From Petunia secreta (Eukaryota; Streptophyta; Magnoliopsida; Solanales; Solanaceae), in contig JARKIP010000809.1 in assembly GCA_029990175.1 (NCBI GenBank), positions 1 through 64,000 on the forward strand: a stretch of 64,000 nucleotides of DNA, read 5' to 3'. Of the stretch, positions 35,741 through 46,180 are shown in pieces. Below the pieces are notes generated by a model. That model was given only the letters and a program-made list of their open reading frames with translations, searched no databases and was not told the origin of the DNA. Each line of letters begins with the position of its first letter. Positions within the stretch are counted from its first letter, which is position 1. Made by a program: the position numbers and the translations under genes.

Positions 35741-36811
35741 GCAAAATTTTTTAACAATTCGAGAACATTCGCTCTCCTGTTCTGAACCTTGTAGGGAACA
35801 CTCTCGAACGTGGTACGTCTGTTCTGGATCTTCATACTGATGTTGTTTTGCACCGTTGAGGATTAGTTGATAAATACTAATATAAGGATCATTTAAAATG
35901 CATAAACAATGATTTAGTAGTTTATTAAGATTACAAAACATGCTATGTGTAAGTAAACCAAAATATATGTCGTTAATTATACTAAACTGAAAACACTAAG
36001 TTGTTTGGATAAGGAGTGTAGGGTTTGATTATAGATAAATTAACAATTTTAAACATTAAGAAGCGTATTATAACAAAGTGTAACATAGATTGGACGTTAT
36101 ATCACTAGATAGACACATTAGTAATCTATTTGTTGATCTTACAATCTATGTGTAGCTCAATTATAGACATTCTTCGTTTATCTACAACAACGAAGACTTC
36201 AAATCATACAAGTATTGATTGAACTGAACAATATTATGTGTATTTAAGGTGACTACATCAATTGTATGTATATTGGAAGTGTTTACCCATAAAAGTTATA
36301 CTAGAGTATACTCATTTATATCTATCGAAGGCGATTACTTAGTTATATCAGATGAAACACTTAATAAGTTATTGAGTATTTCATTAGATGTTGTTCTAAC
36401 TAATGGATAATCTATATAATGATGATTTAACCTTAAATATAAAGACTTATTAATCTTTTCATGTTATATAGTTTCTTATTACAATCATATTAAAGGTTGG
36501 AACACTACACATTAAAATAGGCACCTATTTAAACTGAACATACTAACCCATGTTCGTGACGTAGATTAGATGTTTTGGCATCAATCGTTGGAATTTTATA
36601 TGCTAAGAAAAGTTGAGCAACCCATTTTAAATACGTGGAGCGATCTGCTCCACACAACTTACATCTATATAATCCAACCATTCTATTATTACCTTATAAC
36701 ACGTGGAATAACCCCAACCATTCTATTATAATACTAGGTCTTTTTACCCCATTATTGAAATATCCCTAGTTATCCCTACCCCCTCTACCTCGTCTTCTTC
36801 TTAACTCAACT
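35741..36811. other. MULE interior without a recognised gene
   Basis: AT-rich intergenic DNA with a few GAACAT/ATGTTC hits (near 35763, 36538 and 36550). No convincing ORF. Confidence 0.5.
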
Positions 36812-37210
36812 ATGTCTCAAGGATCAACTTGTTCTCGCAGCTCCTCTCAAAATCGTCGATGTTGGTGTGGCTTACCTGCAATACAATTCACGGGGGGCAC
36901 ACAGTCGAATGCTGGACGAAAATTTTGCAAGTGTCCCCGCAAGGGTATTAGCAATTGTGGATTTTGGGAATGGTGTGACGAGGAGTATCCCCAGCCTACT
37001 ACATTGGTTTTAAACAAGTTGAAAATTTCACTTGATGAAGTTTGTGAAGAAAGGGCCAATTTGCTGAAGGAAGTTGACAAATTAGGGGCTTGTAATACTA
37101 CAAATTTATTGAAGATCAGTAAGTTAGAGGCTAAATTGCAACGGTGGAAGATGTATTTCTTATTGTCTTGGGCAGTTTTTTTTGGTTTCATTGTAGCTAG
37201 GTTTATTTGA
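36812..37210 (+). CDS. GRF zinc-finger protein with C-terminal membrane anchor
   Basis: 132 aa. Residues 17-60 form a GRF-type zinc finger: RCWCGLPAIQF ... NAGRKFCKCPRKG and CGFWEWCDEEY carry the C-x-C and later Cys ligands and the NxGRxF signature. Residues about 68-110 are a coiled coil (LDEVCEERANLLKEVDKL) and the last 22 (MYFLLSWAVFFGFIVARFI) a membrane helix. Such small GRF proteins are frequent in plant genomes and often lie in transposons. GRF fingers bind single-stranded nucleic acid in other proteins. The start follows a pyrimidine-rich leader (TCTACCTCGTCTTCTTC). Confidence 0.75.
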   Translation: MSQGSTCSRSSSQNRRCWCGLPAIQFTGGTQSNAGRKFCKCPRKGISNCGFWEWCDEEYPQPTTLVLNKLKISLDEVCEERANLLKEVDKLGACNTTNLLKISKLEAKLQRWKMYFLLSWAVFFGFIVARFI

Positions 37211-37250
37211 TACCAATCGCTGTTCATCGAGTACTACTAAGATCTACAAA

Positions 37251-37385
37251 TTTGAACATTTTAGTTGATGTTTCGAGCATTTATCGACGTCGTTCCAAAT
37301 TCATATTATTTTTGTAGTATATAATTTAAATTGATCATCATACGGATGTTCTAATACTGCAAACGGGATGTTCAGTGTAATGCAA
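37251..37385. repeat. Dispersed 3' module, copy 2
   Basis: Follows the GRF-protein stop codon by about 40 bp. Same sequence as copy 1, with GGATGTTCTAATACTGCAAA and GGGATGTTCAGTGTAATGCA. Confidence 0.9.
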
Positions 37386-37518
37386 AACAACATTCATAAA
37401 TATTCAAAACATGCTACATTGTACTGAAAATTAAAGGACAACACTTCAAAACACGACATTCCTACATATAGAAATTCTTCTTAAATGACTAGACTTGCAA
37501 GGAGGTTAGTTCTTCATT

Positions 37519-37866
37519 TCACATGTGTTCCGCTGGAGGCCGTGGTGGTGAAGGGTAGTTTTGGGGGTCAATCTCGAGGGCAGCATGAATACCACGAAGC
37601 ATAAGCTCAATAAGATTCATATCCTCACGGAATTCATCGAACTTAATTCTTAATCGCTCCACTTGATCCTCCACATTTCCTACATATACTACAATCTGAT
37701 CAATATCTGAGGTCAGATCTGCGATATCTTCACGGACATGATCGATTTCAGTGAACCTACTAGTACTTGGAACTCCACTATCATGTTCTGGTGCTCTTGG
37801 GTGCCTTACTTTGCGAGGCATTGTTTTTGTTTTGCCTTGTTGTTTTTGTTGTTGTTGTGCAGACAT
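37519..37866 (-). CDS. Small coiled-coil accessory protein (minus strand)
   Basis: 115 aa, MSAQQQQKQQGKTKTMPRKV then a basic, proline-containing stretch (RHPRAPEHDSG) that could be a nuclear localisation signal. A predicted coiled coil follows (VREDIADLTSDIDQIVVYVG ... VERLRIKFDEFREDMNLIEL), and the tail is DPQNYPSPPRPPAEHM. It resembles the 34380-34673 protein in plan. No family is recognised. It is the only one of the four accessory ORFs on the minus strand. Confidence 0.5.
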   Translation of the reverse strand: MSAQQQQKQQGKTKTMPRKVRHPRAPEHDSGVPSTSRFTEIDHVREDIADLTSDIDQIVVYVGNVEDQVERLRIKFDEFREDMNLIELMLRGIHAALEIDPQNYPSPPRPPAEHM

Positions 37867-37910
37867 TTAACATTTATTGAAACCAGGCTTGGTGCCTTTT
37901 CGGCTGCATA

Positions 37911-38367
37911 TGTGATGACTTAAAAAGGCGCCTATTCACATTGAATGGTTGGGGTTAGTACACGTGTTTTAATTTTGACCAGGGGTTCCTAATCCTTCCC
38001 GCTGAAGTCAGAACATCTTCATGGCGATACGAATCATCATATAGTCGTTCCATTAGCCTGCATAATGTGATGATTTAAAGAGGCGCGCATTCACATTGAA
38101 TGGTTGGGGTTAGTACACGTGTTTTAATTTTCACCAGGGGTTCCTAATCCTTCCCGATGAAGTCAGAACATATTCATGGCGATACGAATCATCATATAGT
38201 CGTTCCATTAGCCTGCATAATGTGATGATTTAAAGAGGCGCGTATTCACATTGAATGGTTGGGGTTAGTACACGTGTTTTAATTTTGACCAGGGGTTCCT
38301 AATCCTTCCCGCTGAAGTCAGAACATCTTCATGGCGATACGAATCATCATATAGTCGTTCCATTAGT
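37911..38367. repeat. 155-bp tandem repeat, 3 copies
   Basis: Units start TGTGATGA(C/T)TTAAA at 37911, 38066 and 38221, a period of exactly 155 bp. Each unit has AGTCAGAACAT(C/A)TTCATGG and ends GTCGTTCCATTAG. They differ by only a few bases, so the amplification is recent. Confidence 0.95.
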
Positions 38368-38589
38368 CTATTGGTTTTTTACGGTTATAATTCAAATTGA
38401 TCTTCATGTTTGAAAATTAGTATTAGTACTATTTTTTAAACTACTCATCATTATACACTTAACGGCTATCCCCTTCAATTCAAATCTGAAGCAAAGCAAC
38501 GAATGCGTCACTTCAAAAATTTTTAAAAAATACATAACGGCTAGTGTTTGGATAAAACACACTTAAGTCGGTTACCTATTTTTCTCCTA

Positions 38590-38600
38590 TAAATACTCTA
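38590..38600 (+). promoter_or_regulatory. TATA box for the lysine-rich ORF
   Basis: CCTATAAATACTC lies about 80 bp before the ATG at 38674. Confidence 0.55.
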
Positions 38601-38673
38601 TCAAACCATTCAAATTCAAAAAACTCTATACCACTACAACCTATAATCTTCAGCCAAAAATAAAAAATAAAAA

Positions 38674-39215
38674 ATGGTTCGCCGACCTCCCTCCTCAATA
38701 GTTGCTACTACTGCAAGGACAGGAGCAACAAATACAAGAGCATCCACGTCAAGAGTACCAAAACGACAAAGGGAGCAACCTTGAAACAAGAAGGAAGAGG
38801 TGAAGCCAAGCAAAAAGAAGGAAGAACGGGAAGAAGTGAAGCCAAGCAAAACGAAGGAAAAACGGGAAGAGGGTCAGCCATGCAAAAAGAAGGAAGAAAG
38901 GGAAGAGGATCAACCAAGCAAAAAGAAGGAAAAACGGGAAGAGGATCAGCCAAGCAAAAAGATGGAAAAACGGGAAGAGGATCAGCCAAGCAAAAAGAAG
39001 GAAGAAAAAGTCGAAACACTTCTGCAGAACGACAAGAACGTGCAAATGATATTTTGGAACAACTTCGTGCTGAAGTTTGGGGTTGGAAGTTCAAATTTGA
39101 GGAATTCTTCGAATACTACAATAGGGATGTCAAAAAGATGTTGAAAGAAATAAAGAGGATAAAGACCATGCTCCAAATAGCAACCTTGAAACAAGATGGG
39201 ACTGCATCGCGTTGA
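38674..39215 (+). pseudogene. Lys/Glu-repeat coiled-coil protein, probably frameshifted
   Basis: An ATG at 38674 behind a TATA box opens MVRRPPSSIVATTARTGATN and meets a stop at 38782. A 36-bp tandem repeat (38807-39010) then runs open in two + strand frames. One gives EEDQPSKKKEKR units and stops at 39144. The other gives GRGSAKQKEGKT units and continues into a good coiled coil (ERANDILEQLRAEVWGWKFK ... DVKKMLKEIKRIKTMLQ) to 39215. The second resembles the other two accessory coils, so I think the real gene joined the first ATG to that frame and is now off by one base. Function unknown. Confidence 0.4.
38807..39010. repeat. 36-bp coding-type minisatellite, about 5.7 copies
   Basis: The unit is CAGCCAAGCAAAAAGAAGGA followed by AAAACGGGAAGAGGAT. 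As 36 is a multiple of 3, both + strand frames stay open and repeat a 12-residue unit. Confidence 0.95.
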
Positions 39216-39450
39216 AGTGAAAACGCATATTTTGACCAGGATGTTAATATGACTGTTTATTAAGTAATGTCTTAAATGCTAATATAATTAGCATACTTTT
39301 GTAAAGCGCTGAATCTTTGAACGATCAAGAATGTTTTTGCCTGGTTCTTGATTATCAATGTATAAAGTAACTTTAATGTTCAGAACATCTGTTGTTGTTT
39401 CCCTATTTACTAGTTATTGAACATCAAATATCCATTAAGTTAAAAACTAT

Positions 39451-39589
39451 TTGAACGTACAACATAATGTTCTGAAAATAACTGATGCTGTTCCAATAGT
39501 CTATAATTTTTAATACTTTTAAGTCAATCTTATCATAATACAGATGTTCTAATAATGTAAACTCGATGTTCAGTGTAATGCAAAACAAT
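39451..39589. repeat. Dispersed 3' module, copy 3
   Basis: The most diverged copy: ACAGATGTTCTAATAATGTA then AACTCGATGTTCAGTGTAAT. It lies about 240 bp after the 39215 stop codon, so each of three + strand genes is followed by this module. Confidence 0.8.
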
Positions 39590-39693
39590 AGTGATTATCA
39601 TTTGCCATATATACACATCAAAAAATGGGTAATCATCCATATATTACACCCATCAAAAACAAAAATATAATTATCCAAATTTTGCAACCCATA

Positions 39694-42600
39694 CTAAGGG
39701 ACTAATTTGCCATGGAATATGTCCACATCAAATTTAACTAGACAGTCTTCTATCACATTGTCACACAGATATTCCATCGGGGTGTTGGACAGCAAATGTT
39801 CGAGGAACATGATGGCATACGCTCCACATGCAGTACCAGTCAAATTCCTTGGAAGGCCTTGGATGCGCTCGTATCGCCACATTTCCATCGATTAGATTTC
39901 AGGAGGGAGGTGGTTGAATTTCCCCGACTGCCGGATGTATGTTGGGAACATGTACATTATTGGCCCCATTATTGAATCAAAGCGATCTTCATTGTACAAC
40001 CCAATGTTGCAGTCGTAGACAGCGATCCTTGCCTCCTCTAAATAAAAGACGCATGTAACATAATGCGTTTTTTCAATGTTATACACGGCAAAGAGTCTTT
40101 TCACACCATCCCACTTCCTTCCACCCGGATATGGAGACTTACCTCTGGCATAATCAAGGAATGTATCCTCAAACTTATATTCTGCTAGGTACTTGTCAAG
40201 GCCGACATCAAACCCCTTTGCTTCCGCTTCAGCTGCATCGTATCGTACGCACAAGTTGGTCAGGAATGAAAGATCGAGGATAAGATCAGAGCTATCATAA
40301 TGCCGGGGGTAAGCCTTATGCCTTACACGCATCAAGGCCAAGTACTCATCCATAAACTGCATAATAAAATAAATTAGAAGTTGTGGATAAAACTATGCCT
40401 GACACATACTATTTTATGTTTGGACCAGCCAGTCGAATGTTCAACGAACATAGGACCAGCAGGTTCTGAACGGATAAAAAAATGTTTGTTCTTCGATAAA
40501 AACCAAACACTAACACAACAATAGAAGTAAAGAGATGCACTTACACTATCCCACATCCACTCTTTCACGTCCAGGAAGTCCAGAAAATCCAAGTAATTAA
40601 ACTCGTGACACAGGAAGGCAGTCTTTTGTTCCTTCTTCTCCTCCAAGAAAGCGTCAAATGCAGCTTTCTGGTGAATGCTGAGTGCCTTGTACAGTGTCAC
40701 TGGCAATCTCTCTTGGAGCCTGACTTGATCTCTCTCTCTAAATTTCCCAAAAAAAAAAAAAAAGTTTGAAAAAATCTCTAGATTTAATAGAAGAACGTCC
40801 CTTTTATGTTCATCGATTCTAATTGGATGTTTTACTAACCTTGCCATTCTGGCAGCAGTCATTTTCTTCTTTCCTTTGTTCTTCTTTGCCTGGAGTATCC
40901 TGGACAACAAAATATGCCTCTTTGGTTGCTGCTGCTGCTTCTCCTTCCTTGACGACGACGCTACTAAATTAGCAAGGGACAGCTGGATCGCATCAAGCTT
41001 CTGATCCAGTCCCTGTCGCCATTGAAGGCAGTCGTGACACTTGCAACTGCAGACACTAGGCTGCACATTCTCATGTTCTCTCCTCCTAGAGCTTTCTCCA
41101 ACTTCGAACAAACCCCTGCCACTAAAAAGACCACCAGTAAAACGACCAGCCCTACCACCAATCTCATCACCAACTTGTGTTTCACATCTACCAACACCTC
41201 CACTAACAGATTCTTCACCAACCTTTCCTTCATCAATTACCTCTCTTGGAGGGGTCCTGGGGCAATTCCTAAAAACTGTCACTCGATCACCACCAACGAT
41301 CGAGCTAGCCCCCTCCAACATCAGAACAAGCTGATCAATTACCTCATCGCTCCCATCAACAAACGGCTCAATATTCTGAAAGATATCATCTTCCCTCTCT
41401 GCATCAATAGGGTCAATGAAAGGGTGCACCACCTACATACCATAAATATTTGTTAAGAATACAATGTACAAGAGAAATAAACCTTAACATCACAAAGAGT
41501 GTTCAGAACATTATTATTACTGTTCGACATTTAACACCAGTAAAAATGAAACATCATATCTGTCGTGATCGAACATCTGAAAAGACGTTCTTAACATTAA
41601 CAGAAATGATTATAACGACATTGCAGATGTTCCAACATTTAGAAAATTGTAGGTACTTACAGGCTTTGCAACATTCTCAAACAGCCTTCGGGAGTCTCTT
41701 TCATTCTTTTCAGTGATCCACCTGTGCATCATTGGCATGGTCCTCTCCTAGGGAAAATCCCTGGGACGAAGCGCAGGTATTGCTTCAAATACCCAACCCA
41801 CAAATGCCCAAGGAAACCCATAAAGATTGTAGTTTGGCCCGTCCTTAGCCTTGCTAGCTGCACGATCAGCCAAAGGCTTCGTCAGGTACTCAATGGTCAG
41901 CTCGAAGCTCTTCCGCCCCCCAAGGATACTTGGCAAATTCATTTGGAAGATATGCAAGGCAGACCAGTAATTCCTCAATACCAGCTTTTTTGTCCTTGGC
42001 GCACAATATTGAGTGAACAAACCAAGCCATGGCAAGCCCAAACTTGTACCGTTCAGGAACTTCCTCATTTTCTATCAAACTCAGCAACCGGGGAGCAGTA
42101 ACTGCCCTTCCTTTGCCATCCTCCCATGCCGTTGAAATATACTCCCACATCTCCCTGCCCCTCTCTTTCATCGCAGCCTCCCATTGGACACTTGGATAGG
42201 CTTGGCATCTCAGCTTTGTCATCAAAGCAAACTCTTGGAGGCCAAAGCGAACAGGCACTCCATTGAAATTGAACCAAGCTTCTTTTTCTTTATTGCACAA
42301 AACTCTTCTTAGCAGAATATTGTGCACCAACCTGGTTGGAAACGATGGCTCATCCGGCAAGTCCAAGAAATGGCCAAAGATACTGATTTTGAACTTGTCA
42401 TACAAACCACTTGTACGCAGCACAATTCTGAACTCACGCATTCGTCCAATAAGCGACGAGCAGACAGTTATCTTGGATTGAAAATGCTCATGATCATCCA
42501 AGTAAGTCTTCAGCACCATTGGTGGAATGACACTGGTAACGTACTCAGGCTGCACGTACTCAGGCTGCACAATATTTTGAAATTTGTTAGTTTAAGGAAT

Positions 42601-43247
42601 CACCACGGTACTAAGAACATAATATCAGATGTATGAAACATCCCTTGAGATGTTCCAAGGAACTACAAGAAAATACTTTGAACATAGTTAAGGTTGATCT
42701 GATCATGCACGCGAGTGTTCTCAAATCACATAAAAAAATATTGAACATTCTACTGTAAAGTGAAGAACAACTTTATGTATGTTCTAGACAACAACTATAC
42801 CTCTCTAGGTGGCTCTGCAGAATCAGCTCCCACGTCTCCTTCGCATCTCTCACCCTCTTATTCTTCTTCCCTACCATTCCTACCTCCTTCACCAGCTTGA
42901 ACATCTACAACCTCTATAACTTCTTGTACATCATCAACATTTGCAACTCCTTCAAATTCTCCTGCAAGATTATTTACCAGCCTTCCCACCTCCTCTTCTT
43001 CTGCCATATTTAAAAGGCTCTCTTTTTTGTCTCCATCTTCATCCCAGTCATCATCACCAAACAGCGCTTCTATTTCTTCTGATAGATTACCATCGTCCGG
43101 CACCCTCACAGCTTCTTGTGGCCCTACATTTACATCATAGTCTAGGGACCCCTCCTCTTCGTCCTCCAATATAATTCTCCTCTTCCAAGGAGGCTGTTGA
43201 CTAGGAGGAGTAGTCTCCTTCCTCTTAATTCCCCGCGTATAAGCCAT
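39694..43247 (-). pseudogene. DUF1985 plus ULP1-type cysteine protease gene of the MULE, broken
   Basis: Five exons on the minus strand: 43247-about 42803, about 42560-41659, 41432-about 40845, about 40755-40556 and about 40360-39694. The start MAYTRGIKRKETTPPSQQPP is followed by an acidic stretch. Exon 2 holds the DUF1985 region (VCSSLIGRMREFRIVLR ... KYPWG, then FELTIEYLTKPLADRAAS and YNLYGFPWAFVGWVFEAIP). Exons 4-5 carry a ULP1/C48 protease domain with EKTHYVTCVFYLEEARIAVY (His, Asp) and GTACGAYAIMFLEHL (Cys). Lesions: a frameshift in a G6 run near 41925, an in-frame TAG near 41750, and a TAA at 39892 between the His/Asp part and the Cys. A stop at 42858 may also interrupt exon 1. Plant ULP1-like genes in MULEs are a known class. 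Confidence 0.75.
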
Positions 43248-43254
43248 TGTAGCT

Positions 43255-44261
43255 GCAAATCACAAGTATATTCATCAATTAAAGATGTGCAAACATGCAA
43301 TATGGGTGTGTGAAACATAATATACATATGTTTTATCAAACCCTAATTCCAGTAGAGTCATCATCCTCTCGCACGGTCGGAGCACAGTCTCAAATGTTCC
43401 AGAACTTTAAACATGCACGCACAAACATAAACATGCAAAATCTTGACTATATGTACAACATTTTTTTCAACCTTTAGCATATTTATTTTATAAAACCCTA
43501 ATTTATTTTAACAAAAATCATCTAAAATGCATCACCAACTTTAAACATCCCATCACACGTTTAGAACACTGTCTCACGATGTTTGACTCTGCGAAGGAGT
43601 ATGCGTACAACATTTTTTCAACCTTTAGCATATTTATTTTATAAACCCTAATTTATTTTAACAAAAATCATCTAAAATGCATCACCAACTTCAAACATCG
43701 TATCAGACGTTTAGAACACTATCTCACGATGTTTCACTCTTCGAAGGGGTATGCTCTTAACATGGTAATATAACATAAACATGCAAAAACTTCACTATTT
43801 GTACAAGAACATAGCACTATTTGACGAAAAAATCAACAAAAACAAAGATTTTCACAAGAACTTTCTTCCAGTACCGTAAAAAGGTGTAAAAATCATAATT
43901 TTTTTAAAATAGCAAAAGAAAAACCCCGATTCACTTGAAAAACATCAATATTGTTCAAAATTTACCTTTAGATGTTATCGGAGAAATGTATATGGTCGGC
44001 AACGATGATGTTTAGAAAACTGCGTAGAATACTGTAGAAGAGACGAACTTGAGAACTGTGAAGTGTGTATGAGAAGATTTTTGGGGTTCGATGTTTTAAA
44101 TCATTGCACTCTGTTCGTTCGGTTCATTTTCCCACCTTTGATTAAAAGTTTTTTGGGATTGCTAATTCAGTCCAAAAAGTTTTTAATCAAGCCCCGCAAA
44201 TTTTGTTGTTTCTAATCTGGCCCATGGTTTAATGTTAAACGCGCGCGTTATTCAATGCTCC
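43255..44261 (-). promoter_or_regulatory. Promoter, untranslated exon and leader intron of the DUF1985-ULP1 gene
   Basis: On the minus strand a leader exon ends ACATCTAAAG|GTAAATT near 43967. The acceptor GTGATTTGCAG|CTACAATGGC lies 5 bases before the start codon, so there is a leader intron of about 0.7 kb. The region upstream (44000-44260) is the presumed promoter. The same region is duplicated at 34820-35520. Confidence 0.5.
43479..43770. repeat. 147-bp tandem duplication
   Basis: CATATTTATTTTATAAAACC, then ATCATCTAAAATGCATCACC and GTTTAGAACACT(G/A)TCTCACG, occur at about 43479 and 43627. Confidence 0.9.
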
Positions 44262-44309
44262 ACGCGCGTCCCCTTTTATTAATTAAAGACTTGAGAGGGT
44301 CTTTTGGCC
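44262..44309 (-). repeat. Right terminal inverted repeat of the MULE
   Basis: On the minus strand GGCCAAAAGACCCTCTCAAG then TCTTTAATTAATAAAAGGGG. Very close to the left end of the 53.5 kb element (GGTTAAAAGACCCTCTCAAA then TCTTTAATGAAGAAAAAGGG). Confidence 0.7.
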
Positions 44310-44320
44310 CATTCTTCTCG

Positions 44321-44400
44321 AGTATAAGCTTAGGTAATCCATGTATAGAAATTGGTAGGGAGTATAAGCTTAGGTAATCCATGTATAGAAATTGGTATTA
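44321..44400. repeat. 40-bp direct duplication next to the MULE end
   Basis: AGTATAAGCTTAGGTAATCC-ATGTATAGAAATTGGTA occurs twice in tandem, at 44321 and 44361. Confidence 0.95.
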
Positions 44401-44401
44401 G

Positions 44402-44790
44402 TTGATAAAATGTTCGGTTGCTATTTCAAATTTGGTATAACTAATCCTTGTATAACTTTATACACCAATTGGTGTATTAGCTTATTCCACCTCCTATATG
44501 GAATAACTTATCCATGTATAACTAATACATGGATAAAATATCAAAAAGACAAAATTATCTCTGTCTTTTTCCTAAAAGCCAATTAAAGTAGAAAAGTTAA
44601 GGGAACAATTGTAAACTCATTGATTTAAAACTTAAAAATAAATTCATATATTAAATAATATCATCTACAACTACTTTTTAATACAATGTACCAAACACAT
44701 GATAAAAACAATCTCTACATAACTAATTTCTAATTATTAATCCCTTCATTACTAATCCCTGTATAACTTGCTTTCCTACCAAACGACCCT
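44402..44790. mobile_element. MITE-like sequence
   Basis: GGTATAACTAATCCTTGTAT at the left and TACTAATCCCTGTATAACTT-GCTTTCCTACCAAACGACCC at the right recall the common Solanaceae MITEs ending in AAACGACCC. The terminal repeats are poor, so this is a tentative call. Confidence 0.35.
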
Positions 44791-46165
44791 TACAGTATAA
44801 TTAAACCATGCAACTCCATTGCTTAATAAATAAACCGGACTCAAGGAAATCGTCAAAGTTGAAGAACTTCAATATTTGATGTCTTGTAATAACATATTCA
44901 ACATATTCCTTAGTCCTTACGCATTTTCTTCTAGTCATCCTTCATTGATCACTGTAAAAGGAAAAAAAAAATCATTTTCCCTTTTTTATTGCTAGGTTTC
45001 TATTTGCGACCATTCCAAACTAAATTCCGGTTTGCAGGAAAAGAAATAATAAAAGCTTATCAATTGAAAATGTTGATTTTAATGTTATAGTATACTCGTT
45101 CTTCTCCCAATTTTTCGATTTCATTACTTCTCATGCTCAATATTTTTTGTAGTTTCTAACACGTACAAACGTTATACTGTCTCAATTTCAAACAAATTAA
45201 AGTTGGCTATATGAATCCTCATAGATTATATTTCTTCAATTGGAGCTAGTAACAACGGTTGAAGTGATCCCATATGTTCTTTTCACCCCGTTTTGATTCT
45301 TTCTTGTTATTTTGAATTTTTCTTGTTATATTCCTCCAACATAGTAGAGGAGCACTTCAATGGCTTCAATTTGATACCATGCCTTTTGGGAGGAAATAGG
45401 AATCAAAGCTGCATACTAATTTTTGGATTCCTAATCAGACTTGACTTGGAAAGTGGCCTGCTGCTTAGTTCAATAATGTCACCTCTCTGTTGTCCTATTT
45501 TCATCTAGATAATGGTTAATGGGTGATCATTCACATTCTTAACTGTGTTCATTTTTAAAATGAAAAATAGTTGGTCTCATATATGGTTTGATATGGACCC
45601 TTTTGTGTACTGTAATCTTGAAACTGTGGAACAAACTAACAATGCCTCCTATTGAGGTATGTTATTAGTAACACTTTCTTGTCACAGCTTCTGTTTACCC
45701 CAGGTCATCAAAACTAATGACTTTTATGCAATGAAAACACTTAATACATCAGTTCAAATTGATTATGAGATGGTGCTTTATATGTCACTGCATTCACACA
45801 CATCTTTGGATTCTTTGAATCCTAAGTTAGTAGTTGAAAATTACATGAAAAGAAATATAGATACTGAAAGGTTGCAAAACATTTTAGTACTAGTTAACAA
45901 TAATGTAGTCTTATAGCAACAGGTCATGTGGTGCCAAAAATTTGAATTTGGTGTTATGTAAGACCGTTTTCCTTCACAGTGATACAGAGTCCTCCCTAGG
46001 AGGGATTTATGACCAATGCGACATGTAGACAATCTAGCACATGTCTCTTGCCGTAAATTAAACATTTAAGTGGTAGTGCAATCTTCCAAATGTGTTGTTT
46101 AGGGGTGTTCGTGGTTCTGAGTTGATTTTCCTCTTACTAATTCAAACTAATTAATTCGATCTTTC
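44791..46165. other. No gene recognised
   Basis: AT-rich sequence. The ORFs at 45293-45508 and 45659-45916 have no recognisable domain and look like chance ORFs. Confidence 0.5.
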
Positions 46166-46180
46166 AAATACTTAAACCAC

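Larger units (their letters stand above)
30387..44309 (+). mobile_element. Mutator-like element (MULE) with transposase, GRF, coiled-coil and DUF1985-ULP1 genes
   Basis: A 13.9 kb element bounded by related inverted ends: left GGTCAAAAGGGACACTCAAG at 30387, right (reverse strand) GGCCAAAAGACCCTCTCAAG at 44309, 15 of 20 identical. The same ends occur on a small element at 53.5-55.3 kb. It contains an intact MULE transposase (+), three small + strand ORFs, one small - strand ORF and a decayed - strand DUF1985/ULP1 protease gene. MULEs that carry ULP1-like genes are known in plants (Kaonashi type). About 50 GAACAT/ATGTTC motifs lie mainly in non-coding parts. I could not find a clear 9-bp target duplication, so the exact boundaries are approximate. 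Confidence 0.7.

Noticed and set aside
37911..38367. Possible CRISPR array from regularly spaced repeats
   Set aside because: The whole 155-bp unit repeats with no variable spacers, and the genome is a plant one.
38708..39094. Minus-strand ORFs with repeated FLLFAWLI or PSFCLADPLPVF units
   Set aside because: Antisense reading of the 36-bp coding-type repeat; the + strand frame ending in a coiled coil, behind a TATA box, is the better candidate.
44402..44790. Continuation of the MULE beyond 44309
   Set aside because: The terminal repeat ends at 44309 and the following DNA has a different, MITE-like character and few GAACAT motifs.
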